A DNA stretch of 64,000 nucleotides from Janibacter massiliensis (GTDB taxonomy: Bacteria; Actinomycetota; Actinomycetes; Actinomycetales; Dermatophilaceae): NCBI RefSeq assembly GCF_900289115.1, contig NZ_LT985196.1:554980-618979 (forward strand). Direction: 5' to 3'. Positions within the stretch are counted from its first letter, which is position 1. The number at the start of each line of letters is the position of its first letter. Below the pieces are notes generated by a model. That model had not been told where the DNA came from, searched no databases, and saw only the letters and a list, made by a program, of their open reading frames with translations. Shown here piece by piece: positions 43,807 through 52,226 of this stretch. The position numbers were made by a program, and so were the translations under genes.

Positions 43807-44643
43807 ATGACCGCCCCCGCCCCGACGACGGCCTTCGTGCTCGGCGGGGGCGGTGTGCTCGGCGCCACCCATGTCGGGATGCTCTCGGCGCTGATGTCCA
43901 GAGGGATCACCCCCGACATCGTCGTCGGCACGAGCGTCGGCGCGATCAACGGGGCGTTCGTCGCGGCCGACCCCGGCCTGCACACCGTCGGCCGGCTCGA
44001 ACGGCTCTGGACCGAGGTCACCGAGCGAGGGGTGCTGCTGGAGAACCCCGTGCGCCAAGCGGCCCGGTTCGCCCGCAGCCGGACCCACCTCGTCTCCGCC
44101 GACCCGCTGCGCGAGATCCTCGAGACCCACCTGCCCGTCACCCACATCGAGAACCTCGTCGTGCCGTTCCAGTGCGTCGCCGCGGAGATCGAGGGAAGCC
44201 GGTCCCGCTGGTTCGACGAGGGTCCGCTCGTCGGCCCCATCCTCGCCTCGTGCGCGGTGCCGGGACTGTTCGCCCCGGTCGAGATCGACGGGCTGCACTA
44301 CCTCGACGGCGGGCTCGTCCACTCCATCCCCGTCGGGCGGGCGCTGCAGCTCGGCGCGCGCCGCGTGTTCGTCCTCCAGGTCGGGCGCGTCGAGAACCGG
44401 CTCGAACCGCCGAAAACGCCGTGGGAGCTGGGGCTCGTCGCGTTCGAGATCGTCCGGCGGCACCGGTTCGTCGAGGAGATCGAGGCGGTGCCCGACGACG
44501 TCGAGCTGCACGTCCTGCCGAGCGGGGTGAGCGCGTCGTCGCCGATCGCCACCCTCCGGGTGGCCAGGGGCGACAGCGTCCCCGAGCGGATCGAGCGGGC
44601 GCGCGAGGCGACGCTGGCCCACCTCGACAAGGTCGGGGCCTGA
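43807..44643 (+). CDS. Patatin-like phospholipase (RssA/NTE type)
   Basis: A 278-residue serine lipid hydrolase with a Ser-Asp dyad. The oxyanion loop is LGGGGVLGATHVG, the nucleophile serine sits in GTSVG, and the aspartate in DGGLVHSIP. Residues 60-110 form the helical lid. It would cleave phospholipids or lysophospholipids at the membrane surface. ATG 43807 is 7 bases after TAGGCT (43794-43799), which indicates a leaderless mRNA. Convergent with pheA. Confidence 0.94.
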   Translation: MTAPAPTTAFVLGGGGVLGATHVGMLSALMSRGITPDIVVGTSVGAINGAFVAADPGLHTVGRLERLWTEVTERGVLLENPVRQAARFARSRTHLVSADPLREILETHLPVTHIENLVVPFQCVAAEIEGSRSRWFDEGPLVGPILASCAVPGLFAPVEIDGLHYLDGGLVHSIPVGRALQLGARRVFVLQVGRVENRLEPPKTPWELGLVAFEIVRRHRFVEEIEAVPDDVELHVLPSGVSASSPIATLRVARGDSVPERIERAREATLAHLDKVGA

Positions 44644-44700
44644 CCAGCGGGAGGCTGCGAGCCCGAGGGCGCGGCACGGCCGAGCCGGCCCGGCCGACGG

Positions 44701-45750
44701 TCAGCCGGTGATCGAGCGCAACCAGTCGCGCGCGTCCTCGAAGGCCTGCGCCCCCGTCGAGGCGGTGACCGTCGGCGTCGTCGGGTCCGCGCTCGGGTAC
44801 GAGCCGAGGAAGCGGACGTGCGCGCACACCCGGTACAGCCCCATGAGCGCCTCGGCGACCCGCGGCTCGCTCACGTGGCCCTCGATGTCGACGGAGAAGC
44901 AGTAGCTGCCGAGCTCCTCCTTCGTCGGCCGCGACTCCAGGCGCGTCATGTTGATGCCGCGGACGGCGAGCTGCTCGAGCAGGGCCAGGAGCCCGCCGGG
45001 CTGGTCCAGCCGCTGGAAGAGAACGACCGTCGTCTTGTCGGCGCCGGTCGGGGCGGGCAGCCGACCCGGGCGCGCGACGAGGACGAACCGCGTCACCGCC
45101 CCGGTGTTGTCGCCGATGTCGTTGGCGAGGACGACGAGCCCGTGGTCCGCGGCGGCGCCGGGGGCGCAGACCGCGGCGTCGAAGCCGCCCGAGGGGGTCT
45201 GGGCTTCGCGGGCCGCGCCCGGCGCGGCACCTGCCCCCAGGGCGGCTGCCGCGGCGGCGGTCGAGAGCGTGGGGACGTAGTCGACGTCGGGCAGGTGCTC
45301 GGCGACGAACCGGCGGACCTGCGCCCAGGCGTGGGAGTGCGTGCCGATCGTGCGGACGTCCGCGAGCGCGGTCCCGGTGGGGGCGGCGAGGACGAAGGTG
45401 ACGGGCACCCGGACCTCGGCGACGACGACGAGGGGCTCGCCGTGCGCGAGGGAGTCGAGCGTCGCGGACACGCCGCCCTCGACGGAGTTCTCGATCGGCA
45501 CCATCGCCGCGTCCACCTCGCTCGCGAGGAGGGCCGCCAGGGCCGCTCCGACGGACGGGAACGGGATCTCCTCGACCGGTGGGTCGACGGACGACGCGCC
45601 CGACGCGTTCGACTCGTCCGAGGGGCTCGCCGAGGCGAGCCACGACCGCAGGGCCTGCTGGGTGAACGTCCCTGCTGGCCCGAGGTACCCGAGCCGTCGG
45701 GGTACCGACCAGGCGTCGGCCTGCTGCTCGGGACTGCGCTGCTCGGTCAT
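44701..45750 (-). CDS. pheA: Prephenate dehydratase
   Basis: Phenylalanine-pathway enzyme (prephenate to phenylpyruvate), 349 residues. The catalytic domain has YLGPAGTFTQQAL, PIENSVEGGVSATLDSL, THSHAWAQ and the TRF triplet (GAVTRFVLV). A regulatory ACT domain follows from about 255 (FQRLDQPGGLLALLEQLAVRGINMTRLESRPTK..GSYCF), which binds phenylalanine. An insertion of A/G/P-rich sequence (about 178-205) interrupts the catalytic part. ATG 45750 overlaps the mannosyltransferase stop (ATGA). Confidence 0.96.
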   Translation of the reverse strand: MTEQRSPEQQADAWSVPRRLGYLGPAGTFTQQALRSWLASASPSDESNASGASSVDPPVEEIPFPSVGAALAALLASEVDAAMVPIENSVEGGVSATLDSLAHGEPLVVVAEVRVPVTFVLAAPTGTALADVRTIGTHSHAWAQVRRFVAEHLPDVDYVPTLSTAAAAAALGAGAAPGAAREAQTPSGGFDAAVCAPGAAADHGLVVLANDIGDNTGAVTRFVLVARPGRLPAPTGADKTTVVLFQRLDQPGGLLALLEQLAVRGINMTRLESRPTKEELGSYCFSVDIEGHVSEPRVAEALMGLYRVCAHVRFLGSYPSADPTTPTVTASTGAQAFEDARDWLRSITG

Positions 45751-47135
45751 CGGGTCGCCTCCGCCGTCGCGGGCTGATCGGTCGGGGTCCGGGCCGGGAC
45801 CGCCTGGGCCGCCGGATCGAAGTCGTGGTCGTCGGCGAGGACACGGCCCGGCGGGTCCTCGTCGTCCCGCTCGTCGCGACGGAAGGACCACCACATGAGG
45901 GCGATCGTCGCGATCCCGGCGAGGAAGTACGCGTTCTCGAGCATCACACCGACCGGCTGCACCGGCAGCCGCCGGACCATCCACTCATGACCCCAGTACG
46001 GCACGTGGATGGCGAAGACGACGCCGATCGCCACGACCGCGAGGATGCGGCGCCGGTCCTTGAGCGGGTCGGAGCCGAGGATGGCGAAGAAGGCGACGGC
46101 GAGCCAGTGGAAGTGGTGCACCCAGGCGACCGGCGAGAGCATGCACGCCATGAGGCCGACCGCTGCGACCTCCGTGATCGAGTCGCCCCGGCGCCACGCC
46201 CGGCTCGCAAGCCAGAAGCCGACGACCGCGACGATGACGCACAGCACCGCCCAGACGAGGGTCTGCGTCAGGCCGCCGTCGCCGCCGGGGTCGGTCGGCT
46301 CGCCGGGCCAGATCCGCATGAGGACGCCGCGAATCGACTGGTTCGAGGGGCCGGCGTTCGGGCCGAGCCGTCCGGGGTCCTGCAGCGCCCCGCCCCAGAA
46401 CGCCACCGAGGCCTCGGGGAGGAGGAGCGCGGCGCCGATCGTCGCGAGCGCGGCCGTCCCGACGGCGGTCGTGAGCTCCCGCCAGCGCCGGTTCACCGCG
46501 TAGTGGATGAGGAAGACCCCGGGGGTGAGCTTGACGGCGGTCGCGAGGCCGACGAGGACGCCCGGCGGAACCCGGCGCAGCACCCGGGGCCGGGGGATGC
46601 GCAGGTCCATGAGGCAGGCCAGGACGATGAACGCGTTGACCTGGCCGAAGCGCAGGCCCTCGGCGACGGGCTGGATCCACCACAGCGGCGCGACGAGGAG
46701 GGCGAGCGTCACCGGCAGCCAGCGGCCCGTGCGGTGGGTCAGCCGGAAGGCGGCGTACCAGACGATGCACGTCGTCGCGAGGATCTGGGCGACGAAGGCG
46801 ACCCAGCCGACGGCACCGAACGGGATGAGGCCGAGCGGCACCGACAGCAGCGCGGAGAACGGCGGGTAGGTGAACGGCAGGAGCTGCGGCGGCTCGGTCA
46901 GGTGGTCGTAGATCGGTCGACCCATGAGGACCGACCGGCCGGCCTCCCGGTAGACCTCCACGTCGACCTGCCACTGGTCCTGCGGCCAGCGGAGGAGGTA
47001 GTACCACGCCGACGGGATCGCCGAGGCGACGAGGATCGCCGCGCCGAGCAGCCACCGGGAGACCGACGGTCGGCGCGGGTCGACGCGCGCGCCGGGGCGC
47101 GCCTTCGCCGGCGGGGGCGCGGGAGCGGGGGCCAC
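45747..47135 (-). CDS. GT87 (DUF2029) polyprenol-phosphate mannosyltransferase-like
   Basis: Integral membrane glycosyltransferase of about 462 residues with roughly ten hydrophobic segments. The catalytic-loop pattern of GT-C enzymes appears as WQVDVEVYREAGRSVLMGRPIYD (D-x-D-x-Y region) with FTYPPFSALL, then RFGQVNAFIVLACLMDL and AVKLTPGVFLIHYAV. Actinobacterial relatives extend mannan in lipomannan or related envelope glycans using polyprenyl-phosphate mannose. GTG 47135, 6 bases after the upstream stop, is chosen. The C-terminal tail is cytosolic and acidic. Confidence 0.9.
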   Translation of the reverse strand: MAPAPAPPPAKARPGARVDPRRPSVSRWLLGAAILVASAIPSAWYYLLRWPQDQWQVDVEVYREAGRSVLMGRPIYDHLTEPPQLLPFTYPPFSALLSVPLGLIPFGAVGWVAFVAQILATTCIVWYAAFRLTHRTGRWLPVTLALLVAPLWWIQPVAEGLRFGQVNAFIVLACLMDLRIPRPRVLRRVPPGVLVGLATAVKLTPGVFLIHYAVNRRWRELTTAVGTAALATIGAALLLPEASVAFWGGALQDPGRLGPNAGPSNQSIRGVLMRIWPGEPTDPGGDGGLTQTLVWAVLCVIVAVVGFWLASRAWRRGDSITEVAAVGLMACMLSPVAWVHHFHWLAVAFFAILGSDPLKDRRRILAVVAIGVVFAIHVPYWGHEWMVRRLPVQPVGVMLENAYFLAGIATIALMWWSFRRDERDDEDPPGRVLADDHDFDPAAQAVPARTPTDQPATAEATR

Positions 47136-47140
47136 CGGGA

Positions 47141-48025
47141 TCAGCGGAGCGTGATCTGGCGGCTGAGAAGACCGCTGCGGGCTCGCCGCTCGTCGGCCGT
47201 GAGCGGCTCGTCGACGGACAGCGCCGCGTCGTACCGGGCGAGGACGGCGGTGAGGGCCTCGACGTAGCTGCCCGGCTCGGCCTGGGGGTCGAGCTCCCAG
47301 ACGGGCACGAGCAGGCCGGACGTCCGGAAGGCACCGAGGAGCTTCGTCTCCCCACCCAGGCTCGTCTCCCCCGCGGCCTGGAGCCGGGCGAGCGCGGTCG
47401 TCGCGGCGTCCTCGTCCTCGGCGAGGAGGACACGGACGTAGGTGCGTTCCCCGATCCGGCACCAGAACGCCGAGCGGTCGACGTCGATGCGGACGGTCGG
47501 CACGACGCTCTCGTTCGCGCGCTCGAGGGACTCCTTCGCGGCGCCCTCGGCCTCCTGGTCACCGATCCAGTAGTCGAAGCCGTCGTGGACCTGCGCGCGG
47601 GGGTCGCTCGCGGGGGCGAGGAGGTCCTGCAGGCGAGGGGTGTCGGCCGTCACCGGCGGCGCGGTCGTCAGGGGGGCGCCGGGCTCGAGGGCGACCGCGG
47701 CGAGGATGCGCCCTGCGAGGTCTCGGCTCGCGTCGCCGCTGTGGCTGCCGGCCTGCGTGGCGACGAGGACCTCGCCGTCGTCCCGACGCAGCGCGGGCCA
47801 TGCCAGCGGCAGGACGGTCGAGATCGTCACCGTCGTCGGGGCACCCTCGGGCAGCTGGTCGCCGGACAGCTCGACGGTCGCGGTGGCGGCGGGCAGGACC
47901 TCACCGAGCGCGACCCACTCCGTCTCCCCCGGCAGACCCTCGAACGGCCGTCGGGCGAACGGCACCTGCGCCGCCCGGGACGGACGTGCGTCGGCGGTCT
48001 TCTTGCGTCGAGATGCCTTGCCCAT
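47141..48025 (-). CDS. DUF5926 family protein
   Basis: A 294-residue actinobacterial protein of unknown function, sometimes mislabelled as topoisomerase- or preprotein-related. A lysine/arginine-rich N-terminus (GKASRRKKTADARPS) is followed by the family body with PFEGLPGETEWVALGEVLPAATA, VATQAGSHSGDASRDLAG and HDGFDYWIGD, ending in LTADERRARSGLLSRQITLR. ATG 48025 matches the family start. The mannosyltransferase gene follows within 6 bases and pheA overlaps that, so the three form one operon. No mechanism can be inferred. Confidence 0.88.
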   Translation of the reverse strand: MGKASRRKKTADARPSRAAQVPFARRPFEGLPGETEWVALGEVLPAATATVELSGDQLPEGAPTTVTISTVLPLAWPALRRDDGEVLVATQAGSHSGDASRDLAGRILAAVALEPGAPLTTAPPVTADTPRLQDLLAPASDPRAQVHDGFDYWIGDQEAEGAAKESLERANESVVPTVRIDVDRSAFWCRIGERTYVRVLLAEDEDAATTALARLQAAGETSLGGETKLLGAFRTSGLLVPVWELDPQAEPGSYVEALTAVLARYDAALSVDEPLTADERRARSGLLSRQITLR

Positions 48026-48070
48026 GGGGGTAGAGGGTAGTTTGCCGGGGCCGACGGCGCCCTGCGTGGC

Positions 48071-48556
48071 TCAGGTCGTGACGCGGCGCCGGGACGGCCC
48101 GCCGACGCACGCCCAGACGATCCGCCCGTGGGGATCGTCCAGGACGCCCCACTCGTGGGCGACGCTGCGGACGATCCGCAGGCCCCGACCCTGGGTGGCC
48201 CACGGCGCGAGGGGGCTGGGTCGCGGGGTGGTCGGTGCCCCACCGTCGCCGACCTCGATGTCGACGGTCTCGCCCTGGACCCGCCAGCGGACGCGGACGC
48301 AGCCGTCGGTCAGGGGTGCGGCGTGCCGGACGGCGTTGGCGACGAGCTCCGTGACGACCAGGCGCGCGTCGTCGATCACTGCGGGGTCGACCCCCCGGGC
48401 GGCGAGGTCGGCCGCGAGCGCGCCCCGGACGAGGGTGGCGGCCTCCGGGGTCGCGGGCGGGCGGACGATCCGCGCCGCGCCCGTGCCGGGGGCGACGCCG
48501 AAGGCGTCGAGCCCGTCGCCGACGTCCGTCGTCGCACGGGCGATCTCGCTGGTCAT
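48071..48556 (-). CDS. RsbW-like ATP-binding regulatory protein
   Basis: A 161-residue GHKL ATPase-domain protein of the anti-sigma / serine-kinase type. The N box is DDARLVVTELVANAVRHA, the G1-like box VGDGG and the G2-like box QGRGLRIVRSV, ending in VWACV. Such proteins act alone as anti-sigma factors or phosphorylate antagonist proteins. It diverges from an ECF sigma gene with 78 bases between the starts, so a link to that sigma is possible but unproven. Confidence 0.9.
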   Translation of the reverse strand: MTSEIARATTDVGDGLDAFGVAPGTGAARIVRPPATPEAATLVRGALAADLAARGVDPAVIDDARLVVTELVANAVRHAAPLTDGCVRVRWRVQGETVDIEVGDGGAPTTPRPSPLAPWATQGRGLRIVRSVAHEWGVLDDPHGRIVWACVGGPSRRRVTT

Positions 48557-48634
48557 CGGGCACCTCCCGCTGCCTCGCGTGGTTCTCTGGACCCTCCACC
48601 CTCACACATCCGACCCACCGGACGTTGTACCGAC

Positions 48635-49120
48635 GTGACCACGACCCGCCTGCCGCCGTTCCAGCGGCTCGTCGACGACCACTGGCGCGACGTCGACCGT
48701 CTGGCCCGCGCCCTCGCCGGCTCGGCGGGGGAGGACGTCGCGCAGCAGGCCTGGGTCCAGGCGCTCGCCGCATACCCCCGGTTGACCTCGGCCCGCAACC
48801 TCCGGTCGTGGTTGCTGACGATCACCCACCGATGCGCGATGGACCACCACCGGCGTCGCTCGGGCGGCCCGGTGCCGACGGACGAGCCCGCCGCGCTCGA
48901 GGCCGCTCCGCTCGCCCCACCGGCCGATGCAGGGCTCCTCGACGAGGAGCTGTGGCAGCGGGTCGGGGCGCTGCCGCCGCGCCAGCGCGAGGCGATCGTC
49001 CTGCGCTACGTCGGCGACCTCGACCACGCCTCCGTCGGCCGCGCGCTCGGCACCACACCCGCCGCGAGCCGTCGCCTCGTCAGCGACGCGCTCGCGACCC
49101 TCCGGAAGGACCTCGCATGA
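48635..49120 (+). CDS. ECF-type RNA polymerase sigma factor
   Basis: A 161-residue sigma-70 family factor. Region 2 (about 15-75) contains GEDVAQQAWVQALAAYPRLTSARNLRSWLLTITHRCAMDHHRRR. Region 4 (about 105-160) contains LPPRQREAIVLRYVGDLDHASVGRALGTTPAASRRLVSDAL. Its stop overlaps the ogt start (ATGA), so it is made together with a DNA-alkylation repair protein and may control an alkylation or genotoxic-stress regulon (inference). The adjacent RsbW-like gene is a possible antagonist. Confidence 0.94.
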   Translation: MTTTRLPPFQRLVDDHWRDVDRLARALAGSAGEDVAQQAWVQALAAYPRLTSARNLRSWLLTITHRCAMDHHRRRSGGPVPTDEPAALEAAPLAPPADAGLLDEELWQRVGALPPRQREAIVLRYVGDLDHASVGRALGTTPAASRRLVSDALATLRKDLA

Positions 49121-49779
49121 CCGACCCCACGCCGCCGAGCCCCCCGCCGCTCCGCCTCCCGACCGATCGCACGACGGGCGAGGAGTCCGTCGTCGAGGCC
49201 CGGCTGCGGCGGATGATTGCCGAGGCCGAGGGACACCCTCCGGTGCTCGAGCCCGTCACGGGCGCCGTCTCCTACCGGCACCTGGACACCCCGATCGGTC
49301 GGATGCTGCTCGCGCGGCACCCGGGCGGACCGCTCGTCGCGTCGACGTTCGCACCGGACGCCTCGACGACCGAGCGCATCCTGCAGCGCATCGCCGAGCG
49401 CATCGGGCCGGTCATCCTCCACCGCCCGCGGGACCTCGACGAGGCGAGCACCCTGCTCGAGCAGTACCTCGACGGGCACCGCACGGACCTGCCCGTCGCG
49501 GTCGACCTCGTTCTCGCGACGCCGTTCCAGCGATCGGTCTACGCCGCGCTCGACGGCATCGGGTACGGCGAGCGGGCGACGTACGGGGCGCTCGCGGCCC
49601 GGCTCGGGCGGCCCTCGGCCGGCCGGGCGGTCGGGGCGGCGCTCGGCGCGAACCCCGTGTGCGTCGTCGTGCCCTGCCACCGGGTCGTCGCCTCGTCCGG
49701 CTCGCTCACCGGGTACGCCGGGGGGCTGGCGGCAAAGGAGTATCTGCTCGACCTGGAGGCGGGTGCGGACCGTGATTGA
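49117..49779 (+). CDS. ogt: Methylated-DNA--protein-cysteine methyltransferase
   Basis: Suicide DNA-repair protein of 220 residues that takes the alkyl group from O6-alkylguanine onto its own cysteine. The active site is PCHRV within NPVCVVVPCHRVVASSGSLTGYAGG. The DNA-binding helix with the arginine finger is GRAVGAALGANP. A 35-residue disordered N-terminal extension precedes the domain. ATG 49117 overlaps the sigma factor stop. The truncated TauE gene follows within 10 bases. Confidence 0.95.
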   Translation: MTDPTPPSPPPLRLPTDRTTGEESVVEARLRRMIAEAEGHPPVLEPVTGAVSYRHLDTPIGRMLLARHPGGPLVASTFAPDASTTERILQRIAERIGPVILHRPRDLDEASTLLEQYLDGHRTDLPVAVDLVLATPFQRSVYAALDGIGYGERATYGALAARLGRPSAGRAVGAALGANPVCVVVPCHRVVASSGSLTGYAGGLAAKEYLLDLEAGADRD

Positions 49780-49787
49780 CTGAACGG

Positions 49788-50195
49788 GTGACCCTCGCGC
49801 TCGCCGTTCTCACCGGCCTCGCGGTCGGCGTCATCATGGGCGCGCTCGGCGGGGGCGGCGCGATCCTCGTCGTTCCGGTGCTGCTCTACGGGTTCGCCAT
49901 GGAGCCCCACGCCGCGACGACCGGCTCGCTCGTCGTGGTCGGGATCGGTGCCATCGCCGGGGCGATCTCCCACGGTCGTCGCGGCGAGACCAACCTCACG
50001 CAGGGGACGGTGTTCGGGCTCGGCGGGTTCGTCGGGACGACCGTCGGGGTGCTCGCCTCGGCCCACGTCGCGCCGTGGGTGCAGACCGGGTCGTTCGCGC
50101 TGCTGCTCCTCGTCGTCGCGACCGTCATGCTCCGGAGATCCCGGCCCGAGGGCGACGACGACACCAGCGGCCCTCCGCCGCTGGTCGCCTTCTCC
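49788..50195 (+). pseudogene. TauE/SafE-family exporter, 3' part lost to an IS remnant
   Basis: The N-terminal half of a TauE/SafE anion-exporter gene: [49 protein letters not shown] and GTVFGLGGFVGTTVG are typical, covering about four membrane segments. Homology ends near 50195, where ISL3-type sequence begins on the other strand. The open frame runs on to 50273 through foreign sequence. Full-length relatives have seven or eight segments (about 250 residues), so this copy is very probably dead. GTG 49788 or TTG 49776 (overlapping the ogt stop) are the candidate starts. Confidence 0.82.
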
Positions 50196-50603
50196 CCCGT
50201 CCGCTTCGCGCGTGGCTCCGACGCGGCGCTGGTGTCCTGGCGCCACACGTGTCCGCAGTCTGCACAGCGGTAGCGGCGCACTACAACTTCCAGCACGGTC
50301 GGTCGCCAGCCCAGCGGCTCGTGGGCCAACCGCCGGATCACGGTGTCACGAGCGGCGCCTTCGCTGCCGCACCGTCGGCACCACTGATCTGGTTCCACCA
50401 CGCGGCACGCGAGGACCGCACGATCCGGTTCAAGTCGTTGCCCGATCACGCTCAGACCGAGGCCGTCGAGTCGAGCGAAGGCGGTCAGGTCAGGGCGGCC
50501 GAAGCCGGGCGGCGGGGTAGCGTCGGGCACGTCGAGGTCTTTCCGATGGATGGCGTAGGAACCTCCATCGTCGGGAGACCTCGACGTCCATCTGCGGACC
50601 GAC
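50190..50603 (-). mobile_element. ISL3-family insertion sequence remnant (5' end)
   Basis: The right-hand end of an ISL3-type element, comprising about 70 bases of non-coding end (with a strong stem CGTCGAGGTCT / AGACCTCGACG) and the first 110 codons of the transposase. The 129 bases 50475-50603 recur at 52227-52355 with six mismatches. The element is cut at about 50195 inside the transposase and joined to tauE. Confidence 0.8.
50196..50530 (-). pseudogene. ISL3-family transposase, N-terminal zinc-binding part only
   Basis: From GTG 50530 the frame reads PDATPPPGFGRPDLTAFARLDGLGLSVIG-type sequence. It then gives the zinc-binding domain (CRRCG, 33 residues later YRCADCGHVWRQD), which is the DNA-binding head of ISL3 transposases. 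The catalytic DDE part is absent; the frame passes into antisense tauE. Non-functional. Confidence 0.82.
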
Positions 50604-50637
50604 TCGGCGGGGCGCGATCGTCTCGTGCGCTGGCGGA

Positions 50638-50949
50638 CTACGGGAGCTTGGACGCGAGGACGTCGGCCGCCAGGATCTCGGGTGCTGCGCCGAGGAGGTG
50701 CTGGTTGGCCATCAGGGCTGCGACGATGGCGCCGTTGGCGTGGGCGTCTCGAGCGTCCTCGTCGGGGAATGCATCGAAGATCCAGAAGGTGTCGGCGTAG
50801 GTCCTGACCGCGAACCAGACAATCGTTCCTACTTCTTCGTTGGCGAGTGCGACAGCGCCGGCGAGCAGATCGGCGAGCGCGTCGTGCTGTCCATCGGCCG
50901 CGACGATCTTGGCGACGAAAGCATACGGAAGTGATGCGGGTGTTGACAT
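50638..50949 (-). CDS. Antibiotic-biosynthesis-monooxygenase (ABM) fold protein
   Basis: A 103-residue ferredoxin-like dimer protein of the ABM / quinol-monooxygenase type: FVAKIVAADGQHDALADLLAGAV, EEVGTIVWFAVRTYADTFWIFDAFPDEDARDAHANGAI. Relatives oxidise quinols or act as small-molecule sensors; the substrate is unknown. It diverges from a GlxA-type regulator and both lie between two ISL3 end remnants, with lower GC than the surroundings, so they look like a transferred pair. ATG 50949. Confidence 0.88.
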   Translation of the reverse strand: MSTPASLPYAFVAKIVAADGQHDALADLLAGAVALANEEVGTIVWFAVRTYADTFWIFDAFPDEDARDAHANGAIVAALMANQHLLGAAPEILAADVLASKLP

Positions 50950-51056
50950 GAGGGACTCTCCTTGAGGTCGTGGTTCTTCGTGGGACGAGTTCAGCGTATA
51001 ACGAGCGAGGGCCGGTGGGGAGTGGCGTATACGGCAGTATTGCTACTGTTTACGTC

Positions 51057-51998
51057 ATGCGTATTGGACTGATCGCGATCGACGGCTGCTTCGGTTCGGC
51101 TATCGCGTCGATCATCGACATCGTGCGGGTGGCCGACGGAGCCCGCGGCGATGTCGACCCGCGGATCGACCCGATCGAACTCGCCATCCTCGGACCGAAA
51201 CGGAGAGTGACCACGACGGCATCGATGACCCTGTCGGTGGACCACCCGCTGTCGGAGTCCGCAGAGTTCGACGTGGTCGTCGTCCCTGCACTTGGAACCC
51301 TTACGGCCGCCGCTACCAATGACGCCCTCCAGAGCCGAGATGCTCGTTCGGTCATCGCCTCGCTCGGGCGCCTCGACGAGGCGACCACCCGGATCGCCGC
51401 GGCGTGCACCGGCGTGTTCGCTGTCGCCGAGACCGGACGGATGCATCATCGGCGGGCGACGACCAGCTGGTTCCTGGGACCGGAGTTCCTGAAGCGCTAT
51501 CCGACCGTCGCCCTCGATCTCGACACCATGGTCGTGGTCGACGGGAACCTCGTCACCGCCGGCGCAGCGTTCGCCCACATCGACCTCGCGCTCTCACTCG
51601 TGCGATCGATCAGCCCCGACCTGGCCCAACATGTCGCCAAGCTCCTCATCATCGACGAGCGTCCGTCGCAGGCGGCCTTCGTCGCCTACGAACATCTCCG
51701 GCACGAGGACCCGATCGTCGTCGAGTTCGAACGCTTCGTGCGCGCCCGCCTGGACGAACCGTTCAACGTCGCCTTCGTCGCGCAGTCGCTCGGCACCAGC
51801 CGGCGCACCCTCGAACGACGAGTCCGTGCGGCGCTCAACCTCACTCCGCTCGGCTTCGTCCAACGGCTTCGCATCGAACGAGCTCGGCACCTCTCAGCAA
51901 CCACGGACCTCACCTCCGCGGAGATCGCGCTCCGGGTCGGCTACGCGAACGCCGAGACCCTGCGCTCCCTCCTGCGCAGGGAGCGACGCCGTTCCTGA
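51057..51998 (+). CDS. GlxA-family AraC-type regulator with DJ-1/PfpI domain
   Basis: A 313-residue transcriptional regulator. The N-terminal DJ-1/PfpI-like domain (1-180) reads MRIGLIAIDGCFGSAIASIIDIVRVA, with the cysteine nucleophile-elbow position in IAAACTGVFAVAETG. The C-terminal AraC double helix-turn-helix is at about 215-313 (FVAQSLGTSRRTLERRVRAALNLTPLGFVQRLRIERARHL and EIALRVGYANAETL). It probably controls the divergent ABM monooxygenase. ATG 51057 is 7 bases after TACTGT (51044-51049), giving a leaderless mRNA. Confidence 0.93.
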   Translation: MRIGLIAIDGCFGSAIASIIDIVRVADGARGDVDPRIDPIELAILGPKRRVTTTASMTLSVDHPLSESAEFDVVVVPALGTLTAAATNDALQSRDARSVIASLGRLDEATTRIAAACTGVFAVAETGRMHHRRATTSWFLGPEFLKRYPTVALDLDTMVVVDGNLVTAGAAFAHIDLALSLVRSISPDLAQHVAKLLIIDERPSQAAFVAYEHLRHEDPIVVEFERFVRARLDEPFNVAFVAQSLGTSRRTLERRVRAALNLTPLGFVQRLRIERARHLSATTDLTSAEIALRVGYANAETLRSLLRRERRRS

Positions 51999-52226
51999 CC
52001 TATCGCCATGCCTGTAGCTTGTGTCCTAGCGCTCGGTTGGAACCACCTCTCAGCACGTCGCGTCGACGCTCCTACGTCGCCCCTGGACTACCCACTCGAC
52101 ACGCCCGCAGCACAGCTCATGTGACGTGCCCCGGCTTCCCGGACGGTCGGGGTTGGGTGGCTGTGATGTCGCTGCGTTCTCGTCGAGAGGGTCAGCAGAC
52201 CCGATCAGAGCCGATTGGGATGAGCC
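51999..52226. other. Gene-free scar between glxA-like gene and second IS end
   Basis: No gene supported. The composition differs from the flanks, and it may contain leftover IS or cargo sequence. I see no complete inverted repeat or target duplication. Confidence 0.5.
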
